IMG/VR virus record: IMGVR_UViG_3300030106_005591 | Coordinates: 1 to 30,465 of that record | From: a virus | Length of the DNA: 30,465 nucleotides | Direction: 5' to 3' (one strand) | Part shown: positions 13,788-20,502 of the stretch, piece by piece | Position numbering within the stretch: the first letter of the stretch is position 1 | Layout of the letters: each line of letters opens with the position of its first letter | Position numbers and translations under genes: made by a program | Notes under the pieces: generated by a model | Told to the model about the DNA's origin: nothing | What the model saw: only the letters and a program-made list of their open reading frames with translations | Databases searched by the model: none

Positions 13788-14845
13788 TAGGCTTTCCTCA
13801 TCGCCTGCTCACCAGCACGCTGCAAGGCATACATCATGCGAGCACCCTCTTTGCGCTGATCGGCTTTGGTCTTACCAGCGCCCTTCAAGCGACCAATGCC
13901 TCTTACCGCTTTTGCGTTAACAACAAACTCGCCATCACTAAGCATGGCGGGGATATCATCAGATGTTTCAGTGCCAGGGCCAGAAATGGGGCCGTTCATG
14001 CGAGGGAAGTCAACATCGCCGCCTTCAGCCATGCCTAGCTCTTCAGAGCCTCTTGATCCACTAATCTTGCGAATGTAAGCGATTAACTCTTCACGAGTCA
14101 TTTCTTCTATAGGCTTGTTTGGCACACCACCAAGGGCGCCGATTCCACCAACTCCCATGTTTTTGTTGTAATTTTCCATTCCCTTTAAGGCAATGTCTTT
14201 GAGGCCACCCAGCCCTCTCGCAGCTGCGCCACCGAGGGCACTGGCTCCTTGGCCTATCGCGCTCATCAAGCCACCTATAAACATTCCTTGTGGCTCAAGT
14301 GACGCAATTCCGCCTTCAGCAGCAAGCATCATCGGACCCATACCATCCCTTGGTCCTATTTGTTGATCTTCTATGTACTCTTGAAAAGTTTCATAAGGGT
14401 CTAAACCCCTTTCCATCCTTTCGTTATTTATCTCATCTAAAATCTCTTGAGCTTCAGGGTTGGAAAAAACATCCTCTTCTATAATTGGGTCAGGACTTGG
14501 TGATGGAGAAGGTGAAGGTGAAGGTGTAGGTGTAGGTGAGGGTGTAGGCGCTGGTTGGCCAAAACCAAAACCTGGAGGCATTGTGGGACGCATCAAAGGT
14601 CCGCCAATATTTGGTGCGGCCATGGGATAGTTAGCAAATTGAGTTCCTGGAGCTCTTTGGTATTGAAAAGCTCCAGCCAATTGGTTCTGAACGTCGGGTG
14701 GTATGAAACTGGTAGAACTAGCAAATCTAGGATCTATTGTTGCCAGAGGGCTAGGAGCAAACCTTTGCATTGATCCTGGCTGATCAAGGACCTCCAAGGT
14801 TCTTTGCTTAATTTTTTCTCTTAAATCTTGTGTTAGCTCTGACAT
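13787..14845 (-). CDS. Putative virion protein with Pro/Ser/Thr linker and GEFVVNAKAVRG C-terminal motif (352 aa)
   Basis: After a short helical N-terminus (MSELTQDLREKIKQRTLEVL) comes a Pro-rich region with a low-complexity PTPSP/SPSPSP linker, encoded by GGTGAAGGTG-type repeats around 14490-14555. An acidic helix follows, then a Gly-rich motif AAEGGIASLEPQGMFIGGLM like that of the 586-aa protein. The C-terminus has SGPGTETSDDIPAMLSDGEFVVNAKAVRGIG, a conserved block of marine phage internal or tail-associated proteins. The role is structural by context; no enzymatic residues are visible. The gene is joined to the 972-aa gene by TAATG and lies one base from the upstream 106-aa gene. Confidence 0.6.
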   Translation of the reverse strand: MSELTQDLREKIKQRTLEVLDQPGSMQRFAPSPLATIDPRFASSTSFIPPDVQNQLAGAFQYQRAPGTQFANYPMAAPNIGGPLMRPTMPPGFGFGQPAPTPSPTPTPSPSPSPSPSPDPIIEEDVFSNPEAQEILDEINNERMERGLDPYETFQEYIEDQQIGPRDGMGPMMLAAEGGIASLEPQGMFIGGLMSAIGQGASALGGAAARGLGGLKDIALKGMENYNKNMGVGGIGALGGVPNKPIEEMTREELIAYIRKISGSRGSEELGMAEGGDVDFPRMNGPISGPGTETSDDIPAMLSDGEFVVNAKAVRGIGRLKGAGKTKADQRKEGARMMYALQRAGEQAMRKA

Positions 14846-14846
14846 T

Positions 14847-15167
14847 TTAACACTTCCACCTACGTCTAGCTTGTCTTAGCCTTGAGTTAGGATCTTTCGC
14901 TGCTTTTGGAAACTTCTTCATTTGCCCAGCAGATCGAGCGCAAAAAGACTTTCTGCGCTTTGCACGTTTGCCTGTGGGCTTGTCCTCCGTCACCGCTGTC
15001 TGGAGTTTACTACCAGGGTTGGCTTTACGATACGCTTTTACACCCGCTTCTGTCATCCCTGCGCCCTTTTCTGTAGGGCGAAAGTTCTTCTTGTTACGCT
15101 TCGGCATCTTGTCGCGCTTACGAACAGATCCGCCATTTGAAAACTCTTCAGCGTAACGCCTAAACAT
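14847..15167 (-). CDS. Small very basic protein (106 aa), DUF6321-like
   Basis: The core KNFRPTEKGAGMTEAGVKAYRKANPGSKLQTAVT...GKRAKRRKSFCARSAGQM matches a family of small basic proteins seen in marine phages and large algal viruses (DUF6321-like, from memory). The function is not established; the charge suggests binding of packaged DNA. The start at 15167 overlaps the upstream stop (TGATG). An in-frame Met 21 codons later (MPKRNKKN) is an alternative start, since the first 20 residues carry an FSNGGSV element typical of a linker. It belongs to a run of small, translationally coupled, mostly basic genes. Confidence 0.6.
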   Translation of the reverse strand: MFRRYAEEFSNGGSVRKRDKMPKRNKKNFRPTEKGAGMTEAGVKAYRKANPGSKLQTAVTEDKPTGKRAKRRKSFCARSAGQMKKFPKAAKDPNSRLRQARRRWKC

Positions 15168-15508
15168 CAGGAATACCTGGTTCTCTTGCGACGGTCAGAC
15201 ATAATCGCACCACACCCTCTATGGTTGCGCATCACTTCGCCACCAGAAGCTTTCTTGATGATTGTCTTCACATTCGTAGGCTTACCACCTACGCCTTGAG
15301 GCTTGGCACGCTTTCGACGCACTGCACTACGCCGCTCAGCCTCAGTCATTTGTTTTGCTTTTGCCCTGGGCACGCACTTAGGGTACTTGCGCTTTGAGCC
15401 TTTTGCTTTGGCACGGCCACAGGCTTGGAACTTACCGTCTTTCTTTGGAGCTCCAATATCTACCCAGTCGCCCTTTGGGCCTTTGCCAAACCAGTCTTGT
15501 AAACTCAT
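15167..15508 (-). CDS. Small basic Cys-containing protein (113 aa)
   Basis: The start SLQDWFGKGPKGDWVDIGAPKKDGKFQACGRAKAKGSKRKYPKCVPRAKAKQMTEAERRSAVRRKRA is a characteristic small-protein family of marine phages and algal viruses, with a WVDIGxPKKxGxFxxCGR opening and a YPKCVP block. The tail SGGEVMRNHRGCGAIMSDRRKRTRY is a second motif often found alone in marine phage proteins, so this may be a fusion of two units. The function is unknown; Lys/Arg content suggests nucleic-acid contact. It is joined to its neighbours by ATGA/TGATG overlaps. Confidence 0.6.
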   Translation of the reverse strand: MSLQDWFGKGPKGDWVDIGAPKKDGKFQACGRAKAKGSKRKYPKCVPRAKAKQMTEAERRSAVRRKRAKPQGVGGKPTNVKTIIKKASGGEVMRNHRGCGAIMSDRRKRTRYS

Positions 15509-15789
15509 TTTTTCTTCTGAGAATCAATAAATTGTCTGTAGATCTTAGCGGCTCCTGGCTTCTTAGCTACTTTAGCTCTTTGCTCCATGGCTACCGCTGC
15601 CTGTATTTTGTGAGCGTGAGTGCGGCCAGATCTTCTTATCTTGGTAACACTTGCCTTTGCATCAGCTATAGTTGCAAACTTTAGACCAGTGATGGTGCCC
15701 TTTGGATTCTCATCGGTGTAAAGGTCGCTGTGCTTTCTGCTTCTAGCAGGCTGACCTTTCTTCCTTGGTATCCTAGGGTTGCTTCTCAT
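15505..15789 (-). CDS. Small basic protein (94 aa), DUF5824-like
   Basis: HSDLYTDENPKGTITGLKFATIADAKASVTKIRRSGRTHAHKIQAAVAMEQRAKV is strongly patterned. I associate it with a small family shared between marine phages and large algal viruses (tentatively DUF5824). The TIADA...SG(R/K)THAHKIQAA(V/I)AMEQRA block is the conserved part. Function unknown. Its start overlaps the upstream stop by ATGA. Confidence 0.6.
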   Translation of the reverse strand: MRSNPRIPRKKGQPARSRKHSDLYTDENPKGTITGLKFATIADAKASVTKIRRSGRTHAHKIQAAVAMEQRAKVAKKPGAAKIYRQFIDSQKKK

Positions 15790-16034
15790 CGATCTATCAA
15801 TCTAGCCCTTCTCGCTATAAAACCGCCACCTCTCACGTTCCTAATCTTCTTCGCAGCAGAGGATGTGCCACTGCTTTTAGGCTTTGGACCTTTGAAGTCT
15901 TTTCTCTTTACACCAGATGGGTCTTTGATTTTGCCTGCACATATCTTGCTGGCATAAGCATTTGCGTAAGCTGATGGATATACCTTGAACTTGCGCTTAG
16001 CTGCTGCTTTACCTCTAGGGCATAGTTTTGTCAT
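15786..16034 (-). CDS. Small basic protein (82 aa) with LCPRGKAAAKRKFKVYPSAYAN motif
   Basis: The N-terminal LCPRGKAAAKRKFKVYPSAYANAYASKICAGKI motif is a recurrent signature in marine phages and algal viruses. The rest is Lys/Arg/Ser/Gly-rich and probably disordered. No catalytic function is visible. Coupled to both neighbours by ATGA overlaps; probably a minor virion or DNA-associated protein, by context only. Confidence 0.6.
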   Translation of the reverse strand: MTKLCPRGKAAAKRKFKVYPSAYANAYASKICAGKIKDPSGVKRKDFKGPKPKSSGTSSAAKKIRNVRGGGFIARRARLIDR

Positions 16035-16375
16035 GAACCTACACTCACTACTATGTTTCCGTTAGTAATAACTTGCACTGATCCAACGCTTGCAGTTGCC
16101 TCAAGCGGGTCAGTCGTAAACGGCAACGCTTCAGATAAACTTATCCAGTTGTCGCCATCGTACACCTGCAACACATTAATTGATGTGTTCCAGATCAAGT
16201 CGCCTCTGTTGAACTTTAACTCATCTCGTTCTTTTCTGGTAAACAAAGGTGTCGAGTCTGGATCAAGAGAATCAAGGCTCAACTCCAGCAAACGCACTGT
16301 CCTGTTGAACGTGCCTCCATCAACCATCTGATCGTTTTGAACGAAGGGCAAACGACCTTGTAATACTTTGCTCAT
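16031..16375 (-). CDS. Hypothetical late protein (114 aa)
   Basis: The protein begins MSKVLQGRLPFVQNDQMVDGGTFNRTVRLLELSLDSLDPDSTPLFT and contains FNRGDLIWNTSINVLQVYDGDNWISLSE. That resembles the short beta-hairpin segment often found where phage fibre or tail proteins attach (a value assigned and displayed as W.t...lqvydg..W). I do not recognise a named family. It overlaps the 631-aa gene by ATGA, so it is probably a small tail or fibre-associated protein. Confidence 0.55.
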   Translation of the reverse strand: MSKVLQGRLPFVQNDQMVDGGTFNRTVRLLELSLDSLDPDSTPLFTRKERDELKFNRGDLIWNTSINVLQVYDGDNWISLSEALPFTTDPLEATASVGSVQVITNGNIVVSVGS

Positions 16376-18267
16376 CGCCTGCCGTTTGGTTGCACATCAA
16401 GTCGAGTGCCGCCAATCCTAAATCCAAGGCCTAACCTTACATCTGTTGTTCCATCGTCGTCAGATTCAAAGCGTACAACTGCCTGCCTGCCACGAGCCCG
16501 TGCATCAATTTTTGTGGTGCTGTTGGTAAAAGCCGTGGTTTGGTCAGTGGTCAATGAATCGCCGGGGAAGTTGCGTGCTTTGATGACAAAGTTCATAGTC
16601 TGATCAGAACCGCCGTCGCCTGTGAATTTAACGTCTGGTATGCATCTGCGAATAAACTGAAACTCTTCACCATCACCTAGGTCAAAGTCGGCACTTTCGA
16701 TAAACACGTTGTCCATAGGTGAGCCGTCGTTATCAAACCCAGTTTCATGAGAATAGACATAGTTCCTAGTGCCGTCGTTGCCTGTTGCGCGAGGAAAGCT
16801 TTCAAGACCCTCATCAAGCCATGCTGTTCTAGATAAATTGCCTATCGCCCAAGTTTGCTCAACGTAGTTGTAGGTCACATATCGATCAATCACTGTGTTC
16901 GTACCAGAGCAGTAGAACCAACCTACCTCATCAAACTGCTTGTTCACGAAAGCAAACACTTGAAACGCCTGGCCCTCATTGAAGTCATCAAATACATAAG
17001 ACCTAACACTGCATGGCACAGACTGAACGGAGCCTTGGTATGAGTAGAACCCTTTTTTGTCCATCCAAAACACACCAGCCGGGGTATTGATGGGCGCGTT
17101 TGGTCCGATAAGGCTCACGCCTTCATTGATCAAGTTCAAGCCAAAGGTAAGAGGCGCACCGATAAACTGCAAACTGTAAAGCGCAACATCAGTCCAGACT
17201 AAAGTCTCTTGTCTAGCCCGCAAGCCACCGATGATTTGTGAACCTGCAGAACATCGTAGAGAACCGGCTGTGTTTGTGGCCGTTGGAAACCACTCAGCAG
17301 GATTCTCCTGGTCAGAGAAAGCAATAAGAAGCGGATCTATGGCGCCTGTGCGTGCTGTCGCTGCATCGTTTATTGGGTCTGCACCAAGGGCGATAACATG
17401 TCGGTCTACGTCAGATACAAGCACTTGCAAAGCTGCAGTCGGTGTAAAGTTTGCGCCAGACAGATCAGCGATATCCACAGCCCTATCAGTTCCTAATGTT
17501 TTTGCGCTCGTATCCCAATAATAGATACGACCTGCTCGCACATTCGCAATCAAGTCTTCTCCGAAGCTATCTAAAGACCATAGACGAAGTTGGTTTAATT
17601 GACTCAATGCGCTCGCAGAACCCCAGCCACCAGCCCCCCATGTTCCTGCGCCCCAACCCGTGCCAGCAACAAAAACATCAAGACCTACGTTGATCTGGTA
17701 TGCGCCCACTACAGAGCTACCGCCGTTGCCGCTGTCGCTGCTGTTGGCCGTAACAGTTGTGCCAGAAGTGTCTTTTGCTGTTATCACATACACACTGGTG
17801 CTAGTGATCGAATCAATCTCATACTCTTGATTGAGCACCGCCGCAGTTACATTGCCGCCTAGAGAAGAGGCGTCACTAAAAGTCACAAAATCACCTTTTT
17901 GTGCGCCGTGAGCAGTGTCAGTCACGTTGATCAAGCTTGATCCGTCGGTCGCGCCAAACGTTACATCGCCTGCAGATGTAGTGGAGCGTATAGGAGTAAT
18001 GTCGTTGTAGTTTGCGCCCGATTGTATGTAGAGCTTAGTGCGAGTGCCCAGACCTAGAAGCTTGGTGCCAGATAGAGAAGTCCATCCAAACAACTTTCTG
18101 CCTGTGCCATTGAAAGAAGCAGTTATAAATTTAACCCAGCCGCCTATTTTTTCAGGCAAACCTTTACGGAATCGAACAAGATTGCCATCAAACCACCCGC
18201 CTTCAGCGGTATAGTCAGTGCCCTCTTTGTTGATACCTGGGTTGAATATATATTTCTGTAATGGCAT
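16372..18267 (-). CDS. Putative tail/virion structural protein (631 aa)
   Basis: The opening MPLQKYIFNPGINKEGTDYTAEGGWFDGNLVRFRKGLPEKIGGW is the start of a large structural protein family of marine podoviruses. The body is beta-rich with Trp- and Gly-containing motifs (FGWTSLSGTKLLGLGTRTKLYI, GWGAGTWGAGGWGSASAL, VFWMDKKGFYSYQGSVQSVPCSVRSYVF). These are suggestive of a propeller-like fold, as in podoviral tail hub or stabilisation proteins. It carries no enzyme motif. Its TAATG junction with the lysozyme gene indicates co-translation. Assignment to a specific tail position is not possible from sequence alone. Confidence 0.65.
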   Translation of the reverse strand: MPLQKYIFNPGINKEGTDYTAEGGWFDGNLVRFRKGLPEKIGGWVKFITASFNGTGRKLFGWTSLSGTKLLGLGTRTKLYIQSGANYNDITPIRSTTSAGDVTFGATDGSSLINVTDTAHGAQKGDFVTFSDASSLGGNVTAAVLNQEYEIDSITSTSVYVITAKDTSGTTVTANSSDSGNGGSSVVGAYQINVGLDVFVAGTGWGAGTWGAGGWGSASALSQLNQLRLWSLDSFGEDLIANVRAGRIYYWDTSAKTLGTDRAVDIADLSGANFTPTAALQVLVSDVDRHVIALGADPINDAATARTGAIDPLLIAFSDQENPAEWFPTATNTAGSLRCSAGSQIIGGLRARQETLVWTDVALYSLQFIGAPLTFGLNLINEGVSLIGPNAPINTPAGVFWMDKKGFYSYQGSVQSVPCSVRSYVFDDFNEGQAFQVFAFVNKQFDEVGWFYCSGTNTVIDRYVTYNYVEQTWAIGNLSRTAWLDEGLESFPRATGNDGTRNYVYSHETGFDNDGSPMDNVFIESADFDLGDGEEFQFIRRCIPDVKFTGDGGSDQTMNFVIKARNFPGDSLTTDQTTAFTNSTTKIDARARGRQAVVRFESDDDGTTDVRLGLGFRIGGTRLDVQPNGRR

Positions 18268-18701
18268 TAAGCATACTCACCCATGCGTATCAGTTCAGTG
18301 ACTTCAACAGCGCGGTCACCGACCTGTGTTGCCCACCTGCTATCCATAAACTCGTCAGCCGCAACGTCGTACTGCTCACGAGACATAGCTTCTAAGGCTT
18401 TGACAAACCCACGAAGCCTAGTCAGACCAAGGTTGAAGCAAAGGTTTATCATGGCATCTCGTCTGGGTTGAGTAAGGCTTTCATACCAATCATATGCAGC
18501 AGCTAGTTCCTCATCACAACGTTTTATGTCGTTTGACAACAGATATTCTATTTCATCGTCGGATAGGCCAATGCCGCCATCTTCGTCAATGCAACGCCCG
18601 ACACCGATGGTGGTCTTGTCGGCTGTACACTGATAGGCAAAAGCTTTAACACCTTCGTGCCGCTTCAATGCATCTACTAACTGACCCATAAATGTCACCA
18701 T
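18267..18701 (-). CDS. GH24 (T4-type) lysozyme / endolysin
   Basis: The 144-aa product fits the usual T4-lysozyme length. The active-site region RHEGVKAFAYQCTADKTTIGVGR supplies the catalytic Glu16 and Thr31. At the position of T4 Asp20 there is Cys25 (E-8-C-5-T spacing). Further family blocks are LTQPRRDAMINLCFNLGLTRLRGF and DSRWATQVGDRAVEVTELI. GH24 enzymes cleave the beta-1,4 bond between N-acetylmuramic acid and N-acetylglucosamine, breaking the cell wall at lysis. No signal peptide is seen, so it should depend on a holin; the GTA-type holin gene lies immediately upstream, its stop adjoining this start. Confidence 0.9.
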   Translation of the reverse strand: MVTFMGQLVDALKRHEGVKAFAYQCTADKTTIGVGRCIDEDGGIGLSDDEIEYLLSNDIKRCDEELAAAYDWYESLTQPRRDAMINLCFNLGLTRLRGFVKALEAMSREQYDVAADEFMDSRWATQVGDRAVEVTELIRMGEYA

Positions 18702-19100
18702 TTACTTGTTCACTCCTCTCGTTTTTTCAAATGTGCGGAGAGATCCAAGTCCTAAAAGACCACCAAGGACAGTAAGCAACGCTGACATGTCAAACTCAGG
18801 TAGATCCGGCACTTCTGCACCTGCGTAAGTGAACACGAAAACCAGTAAACTTTGAATCACGAAATGCCATGCGAAGGCGATGGCGCAAACCCAGCCAACC
18901 AATGGCCGCCACGAGCTCTGAAACCAGTTGCCTTTTGCTTCAATCTTATTCACTTCGATTTGCGCAAGTGCGTTCTCAGCGGCTTGTTTGTCAGCCAGCG
19001 TAGAGATTTCATGAGCAAGAAGATTTTTCTGATCTTTATCCTCGATAAATTTATCAAGCAAGCCAGTTACAGGTCCTATTAATTGTCCTACTATACTCAT
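18702..19100 (-). CDS. GTA-type 3-TM holin
   Basis: The pattern GNWFQSSWRPLVGWVCAIAFAWHFVIQSLLVFVFTYAGAEVPDLPEFDMSALLTVLGGLLGLGSLRTFEKTRGV is that of the GTA_holin_3TM family. About 60 mostly helical residues come first (KFIEDKDQKNLLAHEISTLADKQAAENALAQIEVNKIEAKG), followed by two or three membrane segments. Holins form lesions in the inner membrane that time lysis and release the endolysin. It lies directly before the lysozyme and its start overlaps the preceding gene by ATGA, a standard lysis cassette. This holin family is frequent in alphaproteobacterial phages and gene transfer agents, a weak hint at the host. Confidence 0.85.
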   Translation of the reverse strand: MSIVGQLIGPVTGLLDKFIEDKDQKNLLAHEISTLADKQAAENALAQIEVNKIEAKGNWFQSSWRPLVGWVCAIAFAWHFVIQSLLVFVFTYAGAEVPDLPEFDMSALLTVLGGLLGLGSLRTFEKTRGVNK

Positions 19101-19441
19101 TTACCATTTCCTCTTGTTACCCAAGCAGAAGCACCAAAAAAGGCTGCAACTAAACCTGCTATGGCTACAAAATATACACTAGCTATATCACCCAGAATAG
19201 CAGCTGCCTGGCCTAAGCCTACAAAGGTGCAGACCACTATGAGCGTCGGATACAGCAACATTCCCCACAGGGCGAACCAAGCCATGCCTCTTTGTGCGTT
19301 TGCTTTGTCTTGCTGAAGACGTAGCTCTTGAAGTTGCTGACTGGTTTCAAGCTCGTCATCAGTCACTACACCATCACCATCAGTGTCGTAGTTTGCGTAA
19401 TCGCTATTTGGTTCTAATTTTTTTGCAGCCATATCAGTCAT
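19097..19441 (-). CDS. Small membrane protein with an EF-hand calcium loop (114 aa)
   Basis: Residues 19-30 (DTDGDGVVTDDE) match a canonical 12-residue EF-hand loop, with Asp at 1, 3 and 5, Gly at 6 and Glu at 12. A Gln/Leu-rich helix (ETSQQLQELRLQQDKANAQRG) follows, then two membrane segments (MAWFALWGMLLYPTLIVVCTFVGLG and IASVYFVAIAGLVAAFFGASAWV). It sits between small tail-anchored proteins and the holin, so a role in lysis timing or membrane interaction is plausible, perhaps sensitive to divalent cations. This is inference. An alternative start is the Met at residue 4. The start overlaps the upstream gene by 8 nt. Confidence 0.65.
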   Translation of the reverse strand: MTDMAAKKLEPNSDYANYDTDGDGVVTDDELETSQQLQELRLQQDKANAQRGMAWFALWGMLLYPTLIVVCTFVGLGQAAAILGDIASVYFVAIAGLVAAFFGASAWVTRGNGK

Positions 19442-19649
19442 AGAATTTTGTATTCGGTGGCACTTTAACGGGGATACAATAAGCTGTGATGTTTTCTTGG
19501 TTGTTCAGACGCCTGCCCTCTACGGGTTTAATTGTCCCTTGCTCTAGCCAATATGCGAATTGATTGCACCTGTGAATGTTGCGAAAGTGAAATCTACCTG
19601 CAACTTGCTCGCCTTCTACTAGCATGACAAGCAGGAACGCCATAATCAT
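19434..19649 (-). CDS. Small hypothetical protein (71 aa)
   Basis: MIMAFLLVMLVEGEQVAGRFHFRNIHRCNQFAYWLEQG resembles a short protein family in cyanophage- and pelagiphage-type genomes (MAFLLVM...RFHFRNI-RCN-FA). It is coupled to the upstream gene by ATGA (19646-19649). The first ten residues are apolar but too short for a confident membrane anchor. Function unknown; it lies among lysis and membrane-associated genes. Confidence 0.6.
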   Translation of the reverse strand: MIMAFLLVMLVEGEQVAGRFHFRNIHRCNQFAYWLEQGTIKPVEGRRLNNQENITAYCIPVKVPPNTKFYD

Positions 19650-20110
19650 CCGAAGGCTTTGATGACCAACGCAAACACCAGAATCGCCAAACCCCCACCT
19701 ATGAGCAGCGTAGTGACGCCCACAAGAATTTGTTGAATTAGCATTTGTCGGTCGCGTTTTCGTTTAGCCACTAGCCTTGCGTGCGCCCTCCTGTCTTGCT
19801 CTTGTTGCCTAATAGCCGCATCATAATCCTGTAACAGCTTAGGGTCTGCAACAAGTAACAGATCTCTTAAGTCTTTTTGGTATCGCTCTTGGTTCCTACG
19901 AAGCATTTGTAGCTTCAAGATGTCATTTTTCGAGAGCGCATTGAAAGTAGAGCTTCTGCGTTCTACCTCAAAACTGTTTAGCGCCTCTCCAAAGTCAGAT
20001 ACTAACGCCATCGCTTGCTGTACGTTAGCCTTGCCCTCATTCACATTTTGAATGACCGTATTGATCTGCTGGAGAAGCATGCCAGCGGCCGCAACAGACT
20101 CAATAATCAT
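19646..20110 (-). CDS. Coiled-coil protein with C-terminal membrane anchor (154 aa)
   Basis: A long Gln/Arg-rich helical region (residues ~1-125) ends in a C-terminal apolar segment QQILVGVTTLLIGGGLAILVFALVIKAFG, consistent with a tail-anchored membrane protein. No known family is recognised. Being upstream of the EF-hand protein, holin and lysozyme, it could be an antiholin-like or spanin-like component, but no lipobox or signal sequence is present. Confidence 0.6.
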   Translation of the reverse strand: MIIESVAAAGMLLQQINTVIQNVNEGKANVQQAMALVSDFGEALNSFEVERRSSTFNALSKNDILKLQMLRRNQERYQKDLRDLLLVADPKLLQDYDAAIRQQEQDRRAHARLVAKRKRDRQMLIQQILVGVTTLLIGGGLAILVFALVIKAFG

Positions 20111-20113
20111 GTC

Positions 20114-20302
20114 TCACCCCATAAAGAACTGCGGCAACGCTGCTGCTGCGATCAAGGCGTACAGTCCGTAGATGAGATGTTCTAAATGTTTAAATTTGGC
20201 AGAGCCTTCTGCAAGGCGTTCTTCGATACGCTGGTAACGCAAGGCACACTCTCGCTCATGGGCGTGGACTTCGTTCAATGCTTTTTCACCTGCGTCACTC
20301 AT
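20114..20302 (-). CDS. Small tail-anchored protein (62 aa)
   Basis: MSDAGEKALNEVHAHERECALRYQRIEERLAEGSAKFKHLEHLIYGLYALIAAAALPQFFMG has an N-terminal charged helix and a C-terminal membrane segment. This layout resembles small phage proteins of the XhlA/haemolysin-like type, but identity is uncertain. Its start overlaps the upstream gene by ATGA, and the gap to the next gene is only three bases. Confidence 0.6.
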   Translation of the reverse strand: MSDAGEKALNEVHAHERECALRYQRIEERLAEGSAKFKHLEHLIYGLYALIAAAALPQFFMG

Positions 20303-20502
20303 ACGCTTACGTTAACCCGTTGGCTGGGCGCTAGTGGCTGCGCTTCGACTTTATTACCTTCTTTTGTATAGAGGACGGGCATAACAGTTTCGACCATCTC
20401 TTTGATAGTCTCCCCTTCCGCACCCGTTCTCAGGCGCTCCTGTTTTTGCACAGCAACTTGTTTCCAACTGATCTGCGCTGTGTCATTAATGCTTATGTCC
20501 AT
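20299..20502 (-). CDS. Small hypothetical protein (67 aa)
   Basis: ATG at 20502 (MDISINDTAQISWKQVAVQKQERL) is favoured because GAGGGTGA lies just upstream. A GTG at 20511 is the longer alternative. The product has no membrane segment or known motif. The gene overlaps the end of the oxygenase gene and the start of the next gene, so it is translationally embedded in the operon. Function unknown. Confidence 0.55.
   Translation of the reverse strand: MDISINDTAQISWKQVAVQKQERLRTGAEGETIKEMVETVMPVLYTKEGNKVEAQPLAPSQRVNVSV

Noticed and set aside
14490-14555. GGTGAAGGTG-type DNA repeats as a separate element
   Set aside because: They are the codons of the PTPSP/SPSPSP linker inside the 352-aa gene and need no other explanation.
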